The notes below the pieces were generated by a model. That model had not been told where the DNA came from and ran no database searches. It saw only the letters and a list, made by a program, of their open reading frames with translations. A stretch of DNA of 64,000 bases from Alphaproteobacteria bacterium (GTDB lineage Bacteria; Pseudomonadota; Alphaproteobacteria; RF32; CAG-239), in the NCBI GenBank assembly GCA_017528205.1, contig JAFXPE010000032.1:70430-134429 (forward strand). The letters are read 5' to 3'. The position numbers were made by a program, and so were the translations under genes. Below are positions 24,662 through 33,884 of the stretch, in pieces (the first letter of the stretch is position 1; the number at the start of each line of letters is the position of its first letter).

Positions 24662-27600
24662 CTAAAATTTGTATTTAACATTCAGCATATAATACGGCTC
24701 GTGCTTTTCTTCCAACGGAAGGTTGGCCGACGCGTCGAGCGTAAATTGCTGATAGTCGTATTGTGCTTTCAAGCCGATTAAACCGAAATCGCGCTTTAAG
24801 CGATTGCTGATAATATCATAATAACCCACCATATCACCCACCGTAGCCCGGTTTTTGTATTTTTTACCGAACTCGTGGAAATACTTGGCATTAACCGCCA
24901 AACCAAGAGCTGATTTGCTGTTAATTTCAAATCTTTTTCTGGCGGTTATGCCGAGAACAGATTGCGCCGATAATACGTTTTTATCTTTAATCTTAAGTCC
25001 GTTGGCGCTTTCTTCTATGTCATCCATATACATTCCCGTAAGATTAAACTCGGCGTCAGGCTCGATTTCCAACAAATTCAAATCGATATTTTGCCGAATA
25101 ATGTTATCAAGCCCGTAGTAGTATTCTTTAGTTGTTGCTTTATGAGTATTATCCACGGCAACACGACGATAATGTCCGTGCGCAAATCCGGCTTTCGGTT
25201 TTGTCATAAATGCCAGATTGTTTTTATGGAAAATAATCGGGGCAAAAATTTCCGCCATATTGTTATATCTTGTCGACTTGTCGTCAAAATCGCTGTCCAG
25301 ACGGGAAATCTGTACACCCAATCCCATTCTTAATCCGCCGGCAACCTCTTTGTCGCCAAAGCCGTGAACGGCTACGACTTTATCTTTATAACCGCTGGTT
25401 TGTCCCTTTGCTTTTACATTATTTTTATAAACAAGCGTGTTAACTGCATATCTTGTCGGCTCGCCGTTGATATTGAGCAACTCGTCATTTACGCTGGCCG
25501 ATATCGTTTTTTCAACGTCCAAACTTTGCTTGGCCAAATTAGGCAACATACTGAAACCGAGCTGTTTGTTTAAATAATCGTCAAACTGTTCCTGAGTTTG
25601 AGCCGTTTTTAAGGTGTCGAAAATTTCTTCGCCGTGCTGTTCTTCATAGTTTTGTTCCAAAAATTCGGAAATATCGTCATCTTCAACCACCTCATCAAAT
25701 GCCTTCATGGTCATAACTACATCGGTATTGCCGCTTTCGGTATTTTCTTGAGTATCGGCATCAAACATATAAGATTCGGAAACCACTTCAATGCCTTTGT
25801 TTTCACCGACAAATGAATTTTCATTAACATAGGTTGTTTCAAATCCGCCTTCAACGATGCTGGTGTCGGCGCTGATTTGACCGCTGAAAGATTCGGCTTC
25901 ATAAGAACCGCCATCACCGATGGAAACTTGCGCTTTGTTTTCATCATCGGCAGAACCGAAGTTGACCGCTCCTGCGGTTTGGATTGAGCCCAAATTCAAA
26001 ATTTTAACGTTTCCGAGTAATTCCTCGCTGTCGGTTCCGATAAGCGAAGAATCGTCATTTTCATCAACGGATGCAATTGTAATTCTTCGTGTTCCCAAAC
26101 TGCGCGACCTTGTTTCCGGAATAACGCAAATTGAGCCGTTACATTCGATTTTTGTTCCGGAATCGAGGTCAGGAACGTTAACTTGGTCTCCTGCCGGAGT
26201 GTAGCTGTCGTCTTCGTTTTTCACAAAGTGATAGTTTTTATAAATATAAATACCATATCCGTCGGTAACCCGAATAACGCCGGTATTGGTAACCGAAACC
26301 GGAGTATTTGGATCCGGAACATAAATATGAATACCGTCACCTTCGCCCGAAATAGAGATTAAACCTGAATTGGTTACGCTTGTCGGACCGCGGTTGTAAA
26401 TACCGTGACCGTCGCCGGTAACCAAAATCGAACCGGAGTTTGTAACATTTAATTGGCCGGTGTTGTTTTGAATGGCCGTACCGCTACTTCTGATGGTTCC
26501 TTCATTAACCACCGTCAACGGGCCGATATTGAATTTGTAAATAGCTTTACCGTTGTCGTTTCGAATTATACTGTCTTTAGTCAGGTTTCTCACCGAATCA
26601 ACATTGTAAATAGCGGCATTTCCCGTGGTATTTCCTCTGATTGAGCCGGAGTTTGTCAAAGAAACGGCATTTTGCACGGCAATTCCGGAAACATTGATAA
26701 TACCGGTTTGTGTGTTTGTAACCGTTCCGATGGTGGTTATGCCTCGTCCGTTTGCAACACTTATCGTACCGTCATTGGTTACATTTCCGAGAGCAATAAT
26801 GGCATCGCCATTGGCAACATTGATGTTTCCGTTTTCAACTATATCTACGGTTGTGGCTTGATTAATAGCCGTTCCGGTGCCGGCAATATTTATGTTTTTG
26901 GCAATTACCGAAGTGTGATTGTTGCCCTCAATTCCCATACCGTTGCCGTAAAGGGTGATACTACCGTAGTTTTTAACCGAACCTTGTTCAACGTAAACGC
27001 CGTAATTTCCCGAACCGCCAGGAACCGAACCCGAACCGATAATAATGCTTCCGTTGCCGATTTCTACCGCACCGGTACCATTGGTGATATAAATACCGGC
27101 AGAATTTGACGCCGAAGGCAACTCTATGCCGCCGTCGGAAAGCGAAACCGAAACATTGGCTTTGTCGGAATAAATACCGCGAGCTCCGGATTCGGAAACA
27201 TAAATTATTCCGTTAAGATTGGTAATAGAAGGAACAGAATTGGCATAAATACCGTAACTGTCTGATGCATATATACTGATATTGGCGGAATTTTCAATTT
27301 TTGTTGCTCCGGTGGCATGGATACCGTAAGCAAAATTCGCCAAACTGCCTCTCTTGCCGATAGTTATTATACCTTTACTGTTGTTGCTGATTACGGCTCC
27401 CGTTCCGGTTGAACGAATACCGTAAGAGTTTATGGCTTTATCTAATGTGATAGAGGCATTATTGTTTATTTTGGTGGCACCGGCGGAATAAATACCGGTG
27501 GAATTATCACCTGAAATATTAATGACACCGCCATTGTTTATGGTGCCGGAATTTTCTGTATAAATACCGGTACTTGAAGATGCGAGTATACTGATTTGTC

Positions 27601-30600
27601 CGCTGTTATCGATTTGTGAGGCTTTTTCTGTATAAATGCCGTAAGCACCGTTAGCCGGAGTTTCCAAGGCTCCGATGCTTATGGTTGCCTGATTGTCAAC
27701 ATTGGAAGTTCCGGTGGTATAAATACCATAGCTTCCATCGGCAACCGGAATGTTAATTATACCTTTATTCAAAACCGAAGAACTGCCGTCGGCAGAAATA
27801 CCTTTGTTGTTCGAACCTTTAAGCAAGGACAACGTAGCGTTGTTTGTCACATAATCATGTCCGACAATTGCCGTACTGCCTTCGCCGAAAATGGTTATAA
27901 CGGATGAATTGGTTATTTTGTTGGAATTAGGAGCATAAATACCATTAACATTTGAAGCTAAAGTTATATCTCCGCTTCCCAAAATAATCGAATTGCCTTC
28001 CGAGCTGGAAATCGTGGTCGCGCCGTTGGTGTAAATGCCCGAACTTGAGGCTGCGTGCGGTATGGTAATTGAAGCGGAGTTAGTAATGCCGCGGTTATCC
28101 TCCGAAGCAAAAATACCTATACTTTCATCACCCGAAACATAAATCTCGCCGCTGTTATCAACTTCAATGCCGCCGGAAATACCGCTTGACGACTTGGCGT
28201 AAACATAAATATCCTGCTGATTGAGAATGTAATTTGAGTTCAAGCCGTAAATACCGTAAGCATCTGTCGCGGAAATATCTTCACAATTGCAACCGATGGT
28301 AATGCTTCTGGTTTCTCCGGTATTTTTTATGTTGGCCTGGCCGGAAGAATAAATACCCGCGCTGCCGTTGGCGTTGTTAACCTTTATGTCGTTGCTATTG
28401 GTAATCGAAGTATTGTTGGTATTGCCGTAGATGCCGTTGCTGTTGCGGCCGTGAACATAAATACGTCCGCTATTGCTTATCACTTCGCCGCCGGATATTC
28501 CGTTGGATGAACTTGCATAAACAAAGATGTTGGCGTCATTGGCAATACTTAAAGCATTCGGGGCATAAATTCCGTTGGCTTGGCTGGCATCAGCCTCTTC
28601 CGAACCCATATAGATAAAGCCGTTTTCGCTGTGATTGATAATCGAGGTTTGTCCGGCAGAAGCAATACCGCTACTACCTTGTGCGATGTCAATGGATATA
28701 TGTGCGGCGTTTTCTATTGATGTATTTATCGAAGAACCGTAAATACCGACACTGCTACCGCCGGTAACTGAAATATCTCCGGTATTTTTAATGGATTTTC
28801 CGCCATAAATTCCGCCGGCCGATCTGGAAAAAACCACAATTTTTGAATTATTGATAATGCTGTTTGCGTCTTGCGCGTGAATGCCGTATGCACCGTAACC
28901 GATGCTTCTTACCGTACCGACGTTGATTCTGCCGTTGCCCGAGTTGTTAATATCGACTGCTCCGCGGGAATAAATGCCGTAAGTGTTATTTCCGCTCAGC
29001 AAAATAAGAGAACCGTTGTTGCTGATGGTTTGACTTGTCTCGGTGTCGGTAAGATTGGTTTCAATCGCTTTACTGCTTTCGTCACCCATTTGGATTGTGC
29101 CGTTGTTGGTAACCTCATATACACCGCCGCCGTAAATACCGACGCTGTCTCTGGCGAAAACTTTAATGGTTCCGGAGTTTTCTATTCCGCTGTTTTCAAC
29201 CTCATCGCTGCTTTCATCGGCATAAATTCCGTAGCCGTTTTCGCTGTAAACCAAAATTTCGCCGTAGTTGTTCACGGTGCCGATTTTTGATGAAACAACG
29301 CCGCTGTTATACAGATTATTGGTGTTTTCATCACCCACAATAATGGAGCCGTTGTTGTTTAAGCTCAAAACGCTGTCAACACTACCGCCGCGAACGGCTG
29401 TGACGCTGTTGCCGATGGCACTTATTAAAGTGTTGTTATAAACATTAACGTTTCCGGTTACCATTATAACATCGGTATAATCATTATAAGAATAAATCAG
29501 ACCGTTATCCGTATCGTTGATAAAGGTGGATTTTCCGCCGAGTGTAACGGCGTGACTACCGCCGCCGTTATATAAATTGATAGTGCCTCGGTTGATTATC
29601 GTGCCTACGGCATCTGCGGTGGCAATAATGGCGTTGGCACCGCTCACCGGATTTTCTTCCGAACCGACATTGATAACCACGTCGGTATCGTTTAACATAT
29701 TGGCTTCAAAAGAAATTTCAGCGGCAACTCCCCCGTCTTTGAGAATGTTTATCGGTTTCTTATTGATAAATCTTCCGTATGCCGCATAAACCGCCGTACC
29801 CTTTTCGCGCTGAAGATTTATTAAACCCTCGTTGACAATTTCCGCATTGCCGCTCGAATAAATGGCGTAAGCATAATCATCATTATAAAGATTGATGGTG
29901 CCTTTATTGCTGATAGAACCGCTGCCGGTATTATAAATCGCATAGCTGTCTTTAACATCATTATCTTCGGTGCCGACATTGATTATGGCTCCGATGCCGT
30001 TAACAATATCGGAGGTTCCTTCATTAAAAATACCGTAAGAGTTGTCGCCGTAAACATTAATCAAACTCGAATTGATGATTTTGGAAGCACTGCTGGAATA
30101 AATTGCCGCGCCGGCAACTTTTGTATACAGGTCGATTTTGCCTTTGTTGGTTATTGTGGCGTCAATAAGAGCGTTTCTTACGGTTTTTCTGCCAACGTAT
30201 ATACCGTAACTGTTTTCTGCCGGAGAACTCTTGCTCCCCACGGTAATTACGGAGTTTTTCTCATTGGTGATTTCCGGAAAATACAGATAGTCCGTATCGG
30301 ATTCGCTGCTGTCATTCTTGCCCACATGAATAGCGGTGCTGTTACTGTCTTTTATGTTGATTTTGCCGTAATTGTGAATGTTGCTGTAATCGGAAGCGTA
30401 AATACCGAGCGAGTATTCTTCGGCCGTTTCAATGGTGCCTTTGTTGATAACATCAGAGTTTTTCAACGATTCGCTGACCATAGCCGCCGAAAAGCGTGAG
30501 CTGGTTTTGATGGTTCCGTGGTTGAAGATTCCGGCATTGTTCAAGGCATATTCGTCCATATACAAACCGATGCTGTTGGTTGCATTTTGAGTTTTTCGGT

Positions 30601-33034
30601 CTTTTATTTCGATTACGCCGTAGTTATAAGCCTTAGCCTGCGTGCTTTCCGCATTGTCATTCTTTTCAACCGTCATAGCCGCCACAAAAGACGAGCCGTT
30701 CATATTTATAACTGCATTTTTGTTGTTATAAATACCCTCGGTTGAAGATGATGAAAAATCAACTTTGTCGGTTTTTATGGAACGTGCTTTGGTGCTGATT
30801 ATGGAAGTGCCGAAAGAAACGCTGTAATTGGCAAACGGATTGAATTTTACGCCGTTATAAGACGGATTATCCTGTTTGCTTGAAGTGGCGTCATAGTTAA
30901 TGGTGTTATCGTTGTAAATTCGACTGTATGCACCACCGAAAACATAGGAATCCATTGCACTTTCGTGAATGTTTATAATACCGTCGTTGATAATATCGGT
31001 GCCGCCGGCATAGTCATTTTGCATCGCGATGGATTTGTGGGTGTAAATATCAATGGTTCCGGTATTTTTCAAATCGGTTTTTTGGGTGTCGCCAAAGCCG
31101 TACATGGCGATATTGTCATAAAATCTGGTTTCTTCCGAGCCGAGGGTAATATTTCCGCTGTTATGTACGGTACCGCCCACAAAAGAGGCCATACCGAAGC
31201 TGTTGCTGAGCAAAATGTGAATATTTCCGCTGTTATCGACATTCGGTTTCATTTCGGTATAAAGGCTGGAATTTGCTCCCGAACCTTCTACCGCCAACAT
31301 TCCGTAATTAACGCGCTTATTTTCGGTCGGAGTAGCAATTTTAATAGTTCCGCTGTTGATTATGTCTCCGCCGTGCAACGATTGCATTCCGGCGGCAACA
31401 TCAATGCCTTCATCTTGAAATTCATCGTGCAAAACAATGTTTATGCTTCCGCTGTTTTGTGCGGTTGTATTGGCATCCGAGCGAATGCCGACGATTCCGC
31501 CCAAACCTTTACGCAAAGCGGTGCTTGAGGTTGCAGTGTAGTTTCCGGTATAGCTCAGATTGATGGTGCCTTCGTTTTTCAATTCCACATTTTCGGCGCG
31601 GCTGACAATATGCGAACCGTTCAAAAAGGCATTATCCAAAAAGCTTCCCATGCCGACAAGGCTTAATTTTATCTGACCTTGGCCGTCACCGTTGTCGCCG
31701 GCCGTCAAATTGATAATACCTTCCTTGCCATTCAGCACATGGATAACATCTTTATTGAGTGTGGTGCCGACATTTAAAATCATAGCTTCCATACCGATAA
31801 TGGTACCGGTATTGGCGGTAGATTGAGTGCTTTCGGAGCTCTCGTCGGTTGCTCCCATATTGCCGTCGGATAATACGGATTCCGTGCCGCCGCTGCTCGA
31901 GCTGGTGTTCTGCGAACTTTCCGAAGCCTGAATGGCGGTTCCCTGAATATCGCCGTGATTCTCAATGGTTGACTTGGTATCGGCATACATACCGACAATG
32001 GTGTCGTTTTCCGCATATCCCGAAAAATTCAAACTGATACCGTTGGAATTTGTGCTGATACCATCATCTGTTTCGATATTTTCCGAACTCGCCTTTTTGT
32101 AAATTCCCTTGCCATAGTTGTAAGCGGTTGAGCCTTCGCTGGCCACCATGCCCACGCTGGCGTTGTAACTGTCTACTTTGATATAGCCGTTATTGGTAAC
32201 TGAGCTCTTTTTAACAGCGGTCATCGCGGCCGTACCGAGACCGGTGTCAAGCAAGGTATCGGCGGCATTAATATAAGAACCGCCGTCTTGCGCATATAAA
32301 ATGGCATTCATATATTGGGTATTGCTCAAAGCTTTTTTGCGCAAATCGATATCTTTTATTTTTTCGACATTGTCGTTGCTAAGGCGCAAAAGTTTAGTGT
32401 TTTCGGCGTTTCCGGAAGTTTTTTGCAAAGCTTTGCCTTTGGTGGCAATATTGGCACCCAAACTGAAATAATCTTCCTTATCATCAGGATCTACCGGAGT
32501 ATCTCCTCCGCCACCGTTGTCGTCTTTTTTGCCACCGTGTTTATGTTTTAGCAAGAAATAGAGCGCCACGCCGCCGGCAACTGCCGCACCGCCTACCCAC
32601 CACCAAACTTTTGGCGAAACCCGATATTTTTCTTTATCGCCCATTGCGGCATAGGCCGTACGAGAGGTGTCGTTCATACCGACAACATCGCTTCTTTCCA
32701 AAAAGTCGGCATAACCGGAAATATTTTGCGTGCATGGATGCCGAGGGTTAGCTCCCGCAGCGCGAAAAGAGTTATAAGTGTATACATCACGCCGTTTGGC
32801 GGCAATGCAAAGGCCGGTATCGCCGTTTGAGTCCATCACGTCAATGTTCATTCCGCGATGAACTGCGGCGCGCAAAGCTTCAACCTCGCCGTCTTCCGCC
32901 TGACTGTACATTTCGCTGAAAGACAGCGGCACCAAACGAGTTTGCGCCGAAGAAGGCCTTGGCATAATAGCAAAGGCAAAGGCGTAAAGGGTGGTTAAAC
33001 ATACAGTTTTTGTAAATAGTGCGTTTTTAAACAC
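24662..33034 (-). CDS. Giant autotransporter adhesin with ankyrin-like N-terminus
   Basis: A 2,790-residue protein. It starts at GTG 33034, with GAGAGGG upstream and no nearby ATG. Layout: signal peptide (about 1-30, 'FAFAIMPRPSSAQ'); an ankyrin-like stretch (about 40-92, 'AVHRGMNIDVMDSNGDTGLC'); a second hydrophobic helix (about 143-162, 'VGGAAVAGGVALYFLL') with a His/Lys/Gly-rich tail; a very long passenger (about 190-2300) of degenerate repeats of the 'N.G.I.i....s.GIY' type, predicted beta-helix; and a C-terminal autotransporter barrel (about 2500-2790) ending in YKF, the aromatic end needed for outer-membrane insertion. It is probably a surface adhesin or shape filament. The ankyrin segment and internal helix before the passenger are unusual. 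Confidence 0.88.
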   Translation of the reverse strand: MFKNALFTKTVCLTTLYAFAFAIMPRPSSAQTRLVPLSFSEMYSQAEDGEVEALRAAVHRGMNIDVMDSNGDTGLCIAAKRRDVYTYNSFRAAGANPRHPCTQNISGYADFLERSDVVGMNDTSRTAYAAMGDKEKYRVSPKVWWWVGGAAVAGGVALYFLLKHKHGGKKDDNGGGGDTPVDPDDKEDYFSLGANIATKGKALQKTSGNAENTKLLRLSNDNVEKIKDIDLRKKALSNTQYMNAILYAQDGGSYINAADTLLDTGLGTAAMTAVKKSSVTNNGYIKVDSYNASVGMVASEGSTAYNYGKGIYKKASSENIETDDGISTNSNGISLNFSGYAENDTIVGMYADTKSTIENHGDIQGTAIQASESSQNTSSSSGGTESVLSDGNMGATDESSESTQSTANTGTIIGMEAMILNVGTTLNKDVIHVLNGKEGIINLTAGDNGDGQGQIKLSLVGMGSFLDNAFLNGSHIVSRAENVELKNEGTINLSYTGNYTATSSTALRKGLGGIVGIRSDANTTAQNSGSINIVLHDEFQDEGIDVAAGMQSLHGGDIINSGTIKIATPTENKRVNYGMLAVEGSGANSSLYTEMKPNVDNSGNIHILLSNSFGMASFVGGTVHNSGNITLGSEETRFYDNIAMYGFGDTQKTDLKNTGTIDIYTHKSIAMQNDYAGGTDIINDGIINIHESAMDSYVFGGAYSRIYNDNTINYDATSSKQDNPSYNGVKFNPFANYSVSFGTSIISTKARSIKTDKVDFSSSSTEGIYNNKNAVINMNGSSFVAAMTVEKNDNAESTQAKAYNYGVIEIKDRKTQNATNSIGLYMDEYALNNAGIFNHGTIKTSSRFSAAMVSESLKNSDVINKGTIETAEEYSLGIYASDYSNIHNYGKINIKDSNSTAIHVGKNDSSESDTDYLYFPEITNEKNSVITVGSKSSPAENSYGIYVGRKTVRNALIDATITNKGKIDLYTKVAGAAIYSSSASKIINSSLINVYGDNSYGIFNEGTSDIVNGIGAIINVGTEDNDVKDSYAIYNTGSGSISNKGTINLYNDDYAYAIYSSGNAEIVNEGLINLQREKGTAVYAAYGRFINKKPINILKDGGVAAEISFEANMLNDTDVVINVGSEENPVSGANAIIATADAVGTIINRGTINLYNGGGSHAVTLGGKSTFINDTDNGLIYSYNDYTDVIMVTGNVNVYNNTLISAIGNSVTAVRGGSVDSVLSLNNNGSIIVGDENTNNLYNSGVVSSKIGTVNNYGEILVYSENGYGIYADESSDEVENSGIENSGTIKVFARDSVGIYGGGVYEVTNNGTIQMGDESSKAIETNLTDTETSQTISNNGSLILLSGNNTYGIYSRGAVDINNSGNGRINVGTVRSIGYGAYGIHAQDANSIINNSKIVVFSRSAGGIYGGKSIKNTGDISVTGGSSVGIYGSSINTSIENAAHISIDIAQGSSGIASAGQTSIINHSENGFIYMGSEEADASQANGIYAPNALSIANDANIFVYASSSNGISGGEVISNSGRIYVHGRNSNGIYGNTNNTSITNSNDIKVNNANGSAGIYSSGQANIKNTGETRSITIGCNCEDISATDAYGIYGLNSNYILNQQDIYVYAKSSSGISGGIEVDNSGEIYVSGDESIGIFASEDNRGITNSASITIPHAASSSGIYTNGATTISSSEGNSIILGSGDITLASNVNGIYAPNSNKITNSSVITIFGEGSTAIVGHDYVTNNATLSLLKGSNNKGISADGSSSVLNKGIINIPVADGSYGIYTTGTSNVDNQATISIGALETPANGAYGIYTEKASQIDNSGQISILASSSTGIYTENSGTINNGGVINISGDNSTGIYSAGATKINNNASITLDKAINSYGIRSTGTGAVISNNSKGIITIGKRGSLANFAYGIHATGATKIENSANISIYASDSYGIYANSVPSITNLNGIIYVSESGARGIYSDKANVSVSLSDGGIELPSASNSAGIYITNGTGAVEIGNGSIIIGSGSVPGGSGNYGVYVEQGSVKNYGSITLYGNGMGIEGNNHTSVIAKNINIAGTGTAINQATTVDIVENGNINVANGDAIIALGNVTNDGTISVANGRGITTIGTVTNTQTGIINVSGIAVQNAVSLTNSGSIRGNTTGNAAIYNVDSVRNLTKDSIIRNDNGKAIYKFNIGPLTVVNEGTIRSSGTAIQNNTGQLNVTNSGSILVTGDGHGIYNRGPTSVTNSGLISISGEGDGIHIYVPDPNTPVSVTNTGVIRVTDGYGIYIYKNYHFVKNEDDSYTPAGDQVNVPDLDSGTKIECNGSICVIPETRSRSLGTRRITIASVDENDDSSLIGTDSEELLGNVKILNLGSIQTAGAVNFGSADDENKAQVSIGDGGSYEAESFSGQISADTSIVEGGFETTYVNENSFVGENKGIEVVSESYMFDADTQENTESGNTDVVMTMKAFDEVVEDDDISEFLEQNYEEQHGEEIFDTLKTAQTQEQFDDYLNKQLGFSMLPNLAKQSLDVEKTISASVNDELLNINGEPTRYAVNTLVYKNNVKAKGQTSGYKDKVVAVHGFGDKEVAGGLRMGLGVQISRLDSDFDDKSTRYNNMAEIFAPIIFHKNNLAFMTKPKAGFAHGHYRRVAVDNTHKATTKEYYYGLDNIIRQNIDLNLLEIEPDAEFNLTGMYMDDIEESANGLKIKDKNVLSAQSVLGITARKRFEINSKSALGLAVNAKYFHEFGKKYKNRATVGDMVGYYDIISNRLKRDFGLIGLKAQYDYQQFTLDASANLPLEEKHEPYYMLNVKYKF

Positions 33035-33048
33035 GTAAAAACCCTCTC

Positions 33049-33062
33049 TTGTAGTACTACAA
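33049..33062. promoter_or_regulatory. Perfect palindrome upstream of the autotransporter gene
   Basis: TTGTAGTACTACAA, a perfect 14-base palindrome just upstream of the ribosome site of the autotransporter gene. It could be an operator or a hairpin in the leader RNA. No regulator is known from the window. Confidence 0.35.
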
Positions 33063-33103
33063 AAGAAGTATAGGTGTTAAAATTTAAGTTTTGGTAAATA
33101 AGC

Positions 33104-33136
33104 AATAAAAAATCCGCTTTTATTGCAAAGCGGACT
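33104..33136 (-). terminator. Terminator of the Hsp20 gene
   Basis: Stem TCCGCTTT / AAAGCGGA (33113-33120 and 33127-33134), with a T-run on the minus strand. It lies 7 bases beyond the Hsp20 stop and before the autotransporter leader. Confidence 0.8.
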
Positions 33137-33142
33137 TTTCTT

Positions 33143-33628
33143 TTAGTTGTTTGCCGACTGAATGGCGATTTTTTTGAACTTTTGCTTTTCGTCCGGTGAT
33201 TTTGGGATTGAAACGGTTAATACCCCGTTGTTATAGTGTGCCGCCGCATTTTCATAATCCAAATCCCACGGCAAAGGAATAGTTCGCTTAAACGTACCGT
33301 AAGTGATTTCCGAAAAATATGCGTCTTTATCCGAAACTTCGCTCATATTTTTCTTTTCACCCGAAATCGAGAGATAACCGTCGGCAGAAATTTGCAAATC
33401 CAAATCTTTTTCATCAACCCCCGGCAATTCCGCCGTAACCGTAACCGAGTCTTTGTTTTCGGCAATTTGCAAGTGTGGCTCCCATTCGTTTCCGGCTTCC
33501 GAAGTTGTGTTAGCGCCGTCAAAATAGTTCCAAAAATAATTCATCAGTCGGTTAAATTCGTTAGAGCGGCTGAGCGGTGTTATATCCGAATTATGCGCTC
33601 TACCGCCACAAGAAACAATACTCTTCAT
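33143..33628 (-). CDS. Small heat-shock protein (Hsp20 family)
   Basis: A 161-residue protein with an alpha-crystallin domain (about 50-150): 'ENKDSVTVTAELPGVDEKDL', 'LSISGEKK', 'GTFKRTIPLPWDLD' and the closing 'NNGVLTVSIPK', which contains the A-x-x-x-n-GVL box of the family. ATG 33628 is chosen over GTG 33634 because GAGG sits 5 bases upstream. It acts as an ATP-independent holdase for unfolding proteins. The C-terminal I-x-I motif is present as 'IAI'. It is co-transcribed with a tiny upstream gene 8 bases away. Confidence 0.93.
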   Translation of the reverse strand: MKSIVSCGGRAHNSDITPLSRSNEFNRLMNYFWNYFDGANTTSEAGNEWEPHLQIAENKDSVTVTAELPGVDEKDLDLQISADGYLSISGEKKNMSEVSDKDAYFSEITYGTFKRTIPLPWDLDYENAAAHYNNGVLTVSIPKSPDEKQKFKKIAIQSANN

Positions 33629-33636
33629 TTTCACCT

Positions 33637-33771
33637 CTACTTGCTGACTTTGATTTCGGTTTCTTCCATTTCATACTCGTCGGCGGAACCGTGTTTTGTG
33701 CCGCAACCGCAACCGCCGTTTTTATCCGTATTTTTAGTGCATCCCGAAGATACTTTCTTATTTATTTTCAT
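33637..33771 (-). CDS. 44-residue Gly/Cys protein upstream of hsp20
   Basis: A short gene with an AGGAGA ribosome site 6 bases before its ATG (33769-33771). The protein has 44 residues with a central 'GGCGCGTKHG' cluster, a further Cys at 11 and an acidic tail ('EYEMEETEIKVSK'). The three cysteines and the His could bind metal. No family recognised. Tight spacing (8 bases) makes it the first gene of an operon with the heat-shock gene. Confidence 0.6.
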   Translation of the reverse strand: MKINKKVSSGCTKNTDKNGGCGCGTKHGSADEYEMEETEIKVSK

Positions 33772-33884
33772 AACTTTTCTCCTTTGATTGTTATATTAAC
33801 GTAAAAACATTTGTTTTCACGCCATAAAAAATAAATATGCCGTGCCAAAATCAAAGATGACTGTTCGGATAATAAAACCAAAAG

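Noticed and set aside
25091..32551. Long open frames antisense to the autotransporter
   Set aside because: They mirror the repetitive passenger sequence, lack ribosome sites and have no family-like content.
24662..33034. Tandem-repeat DNA or CRISPR-like array within the autotransporter gene
   Set aside because: The repeats are degenerate protein-level repeats with variable spacing. No CRISPR array or cas gene is seen anywhere in the window.
33780..33870. Heat-shock (sigma-32) or sigma-54 promoter before the small Cys gene and hsp20
   Set aside because: A TGGCACG string is present but the second element is missing at the right distance, and no sigma-32-type -10 is clear.
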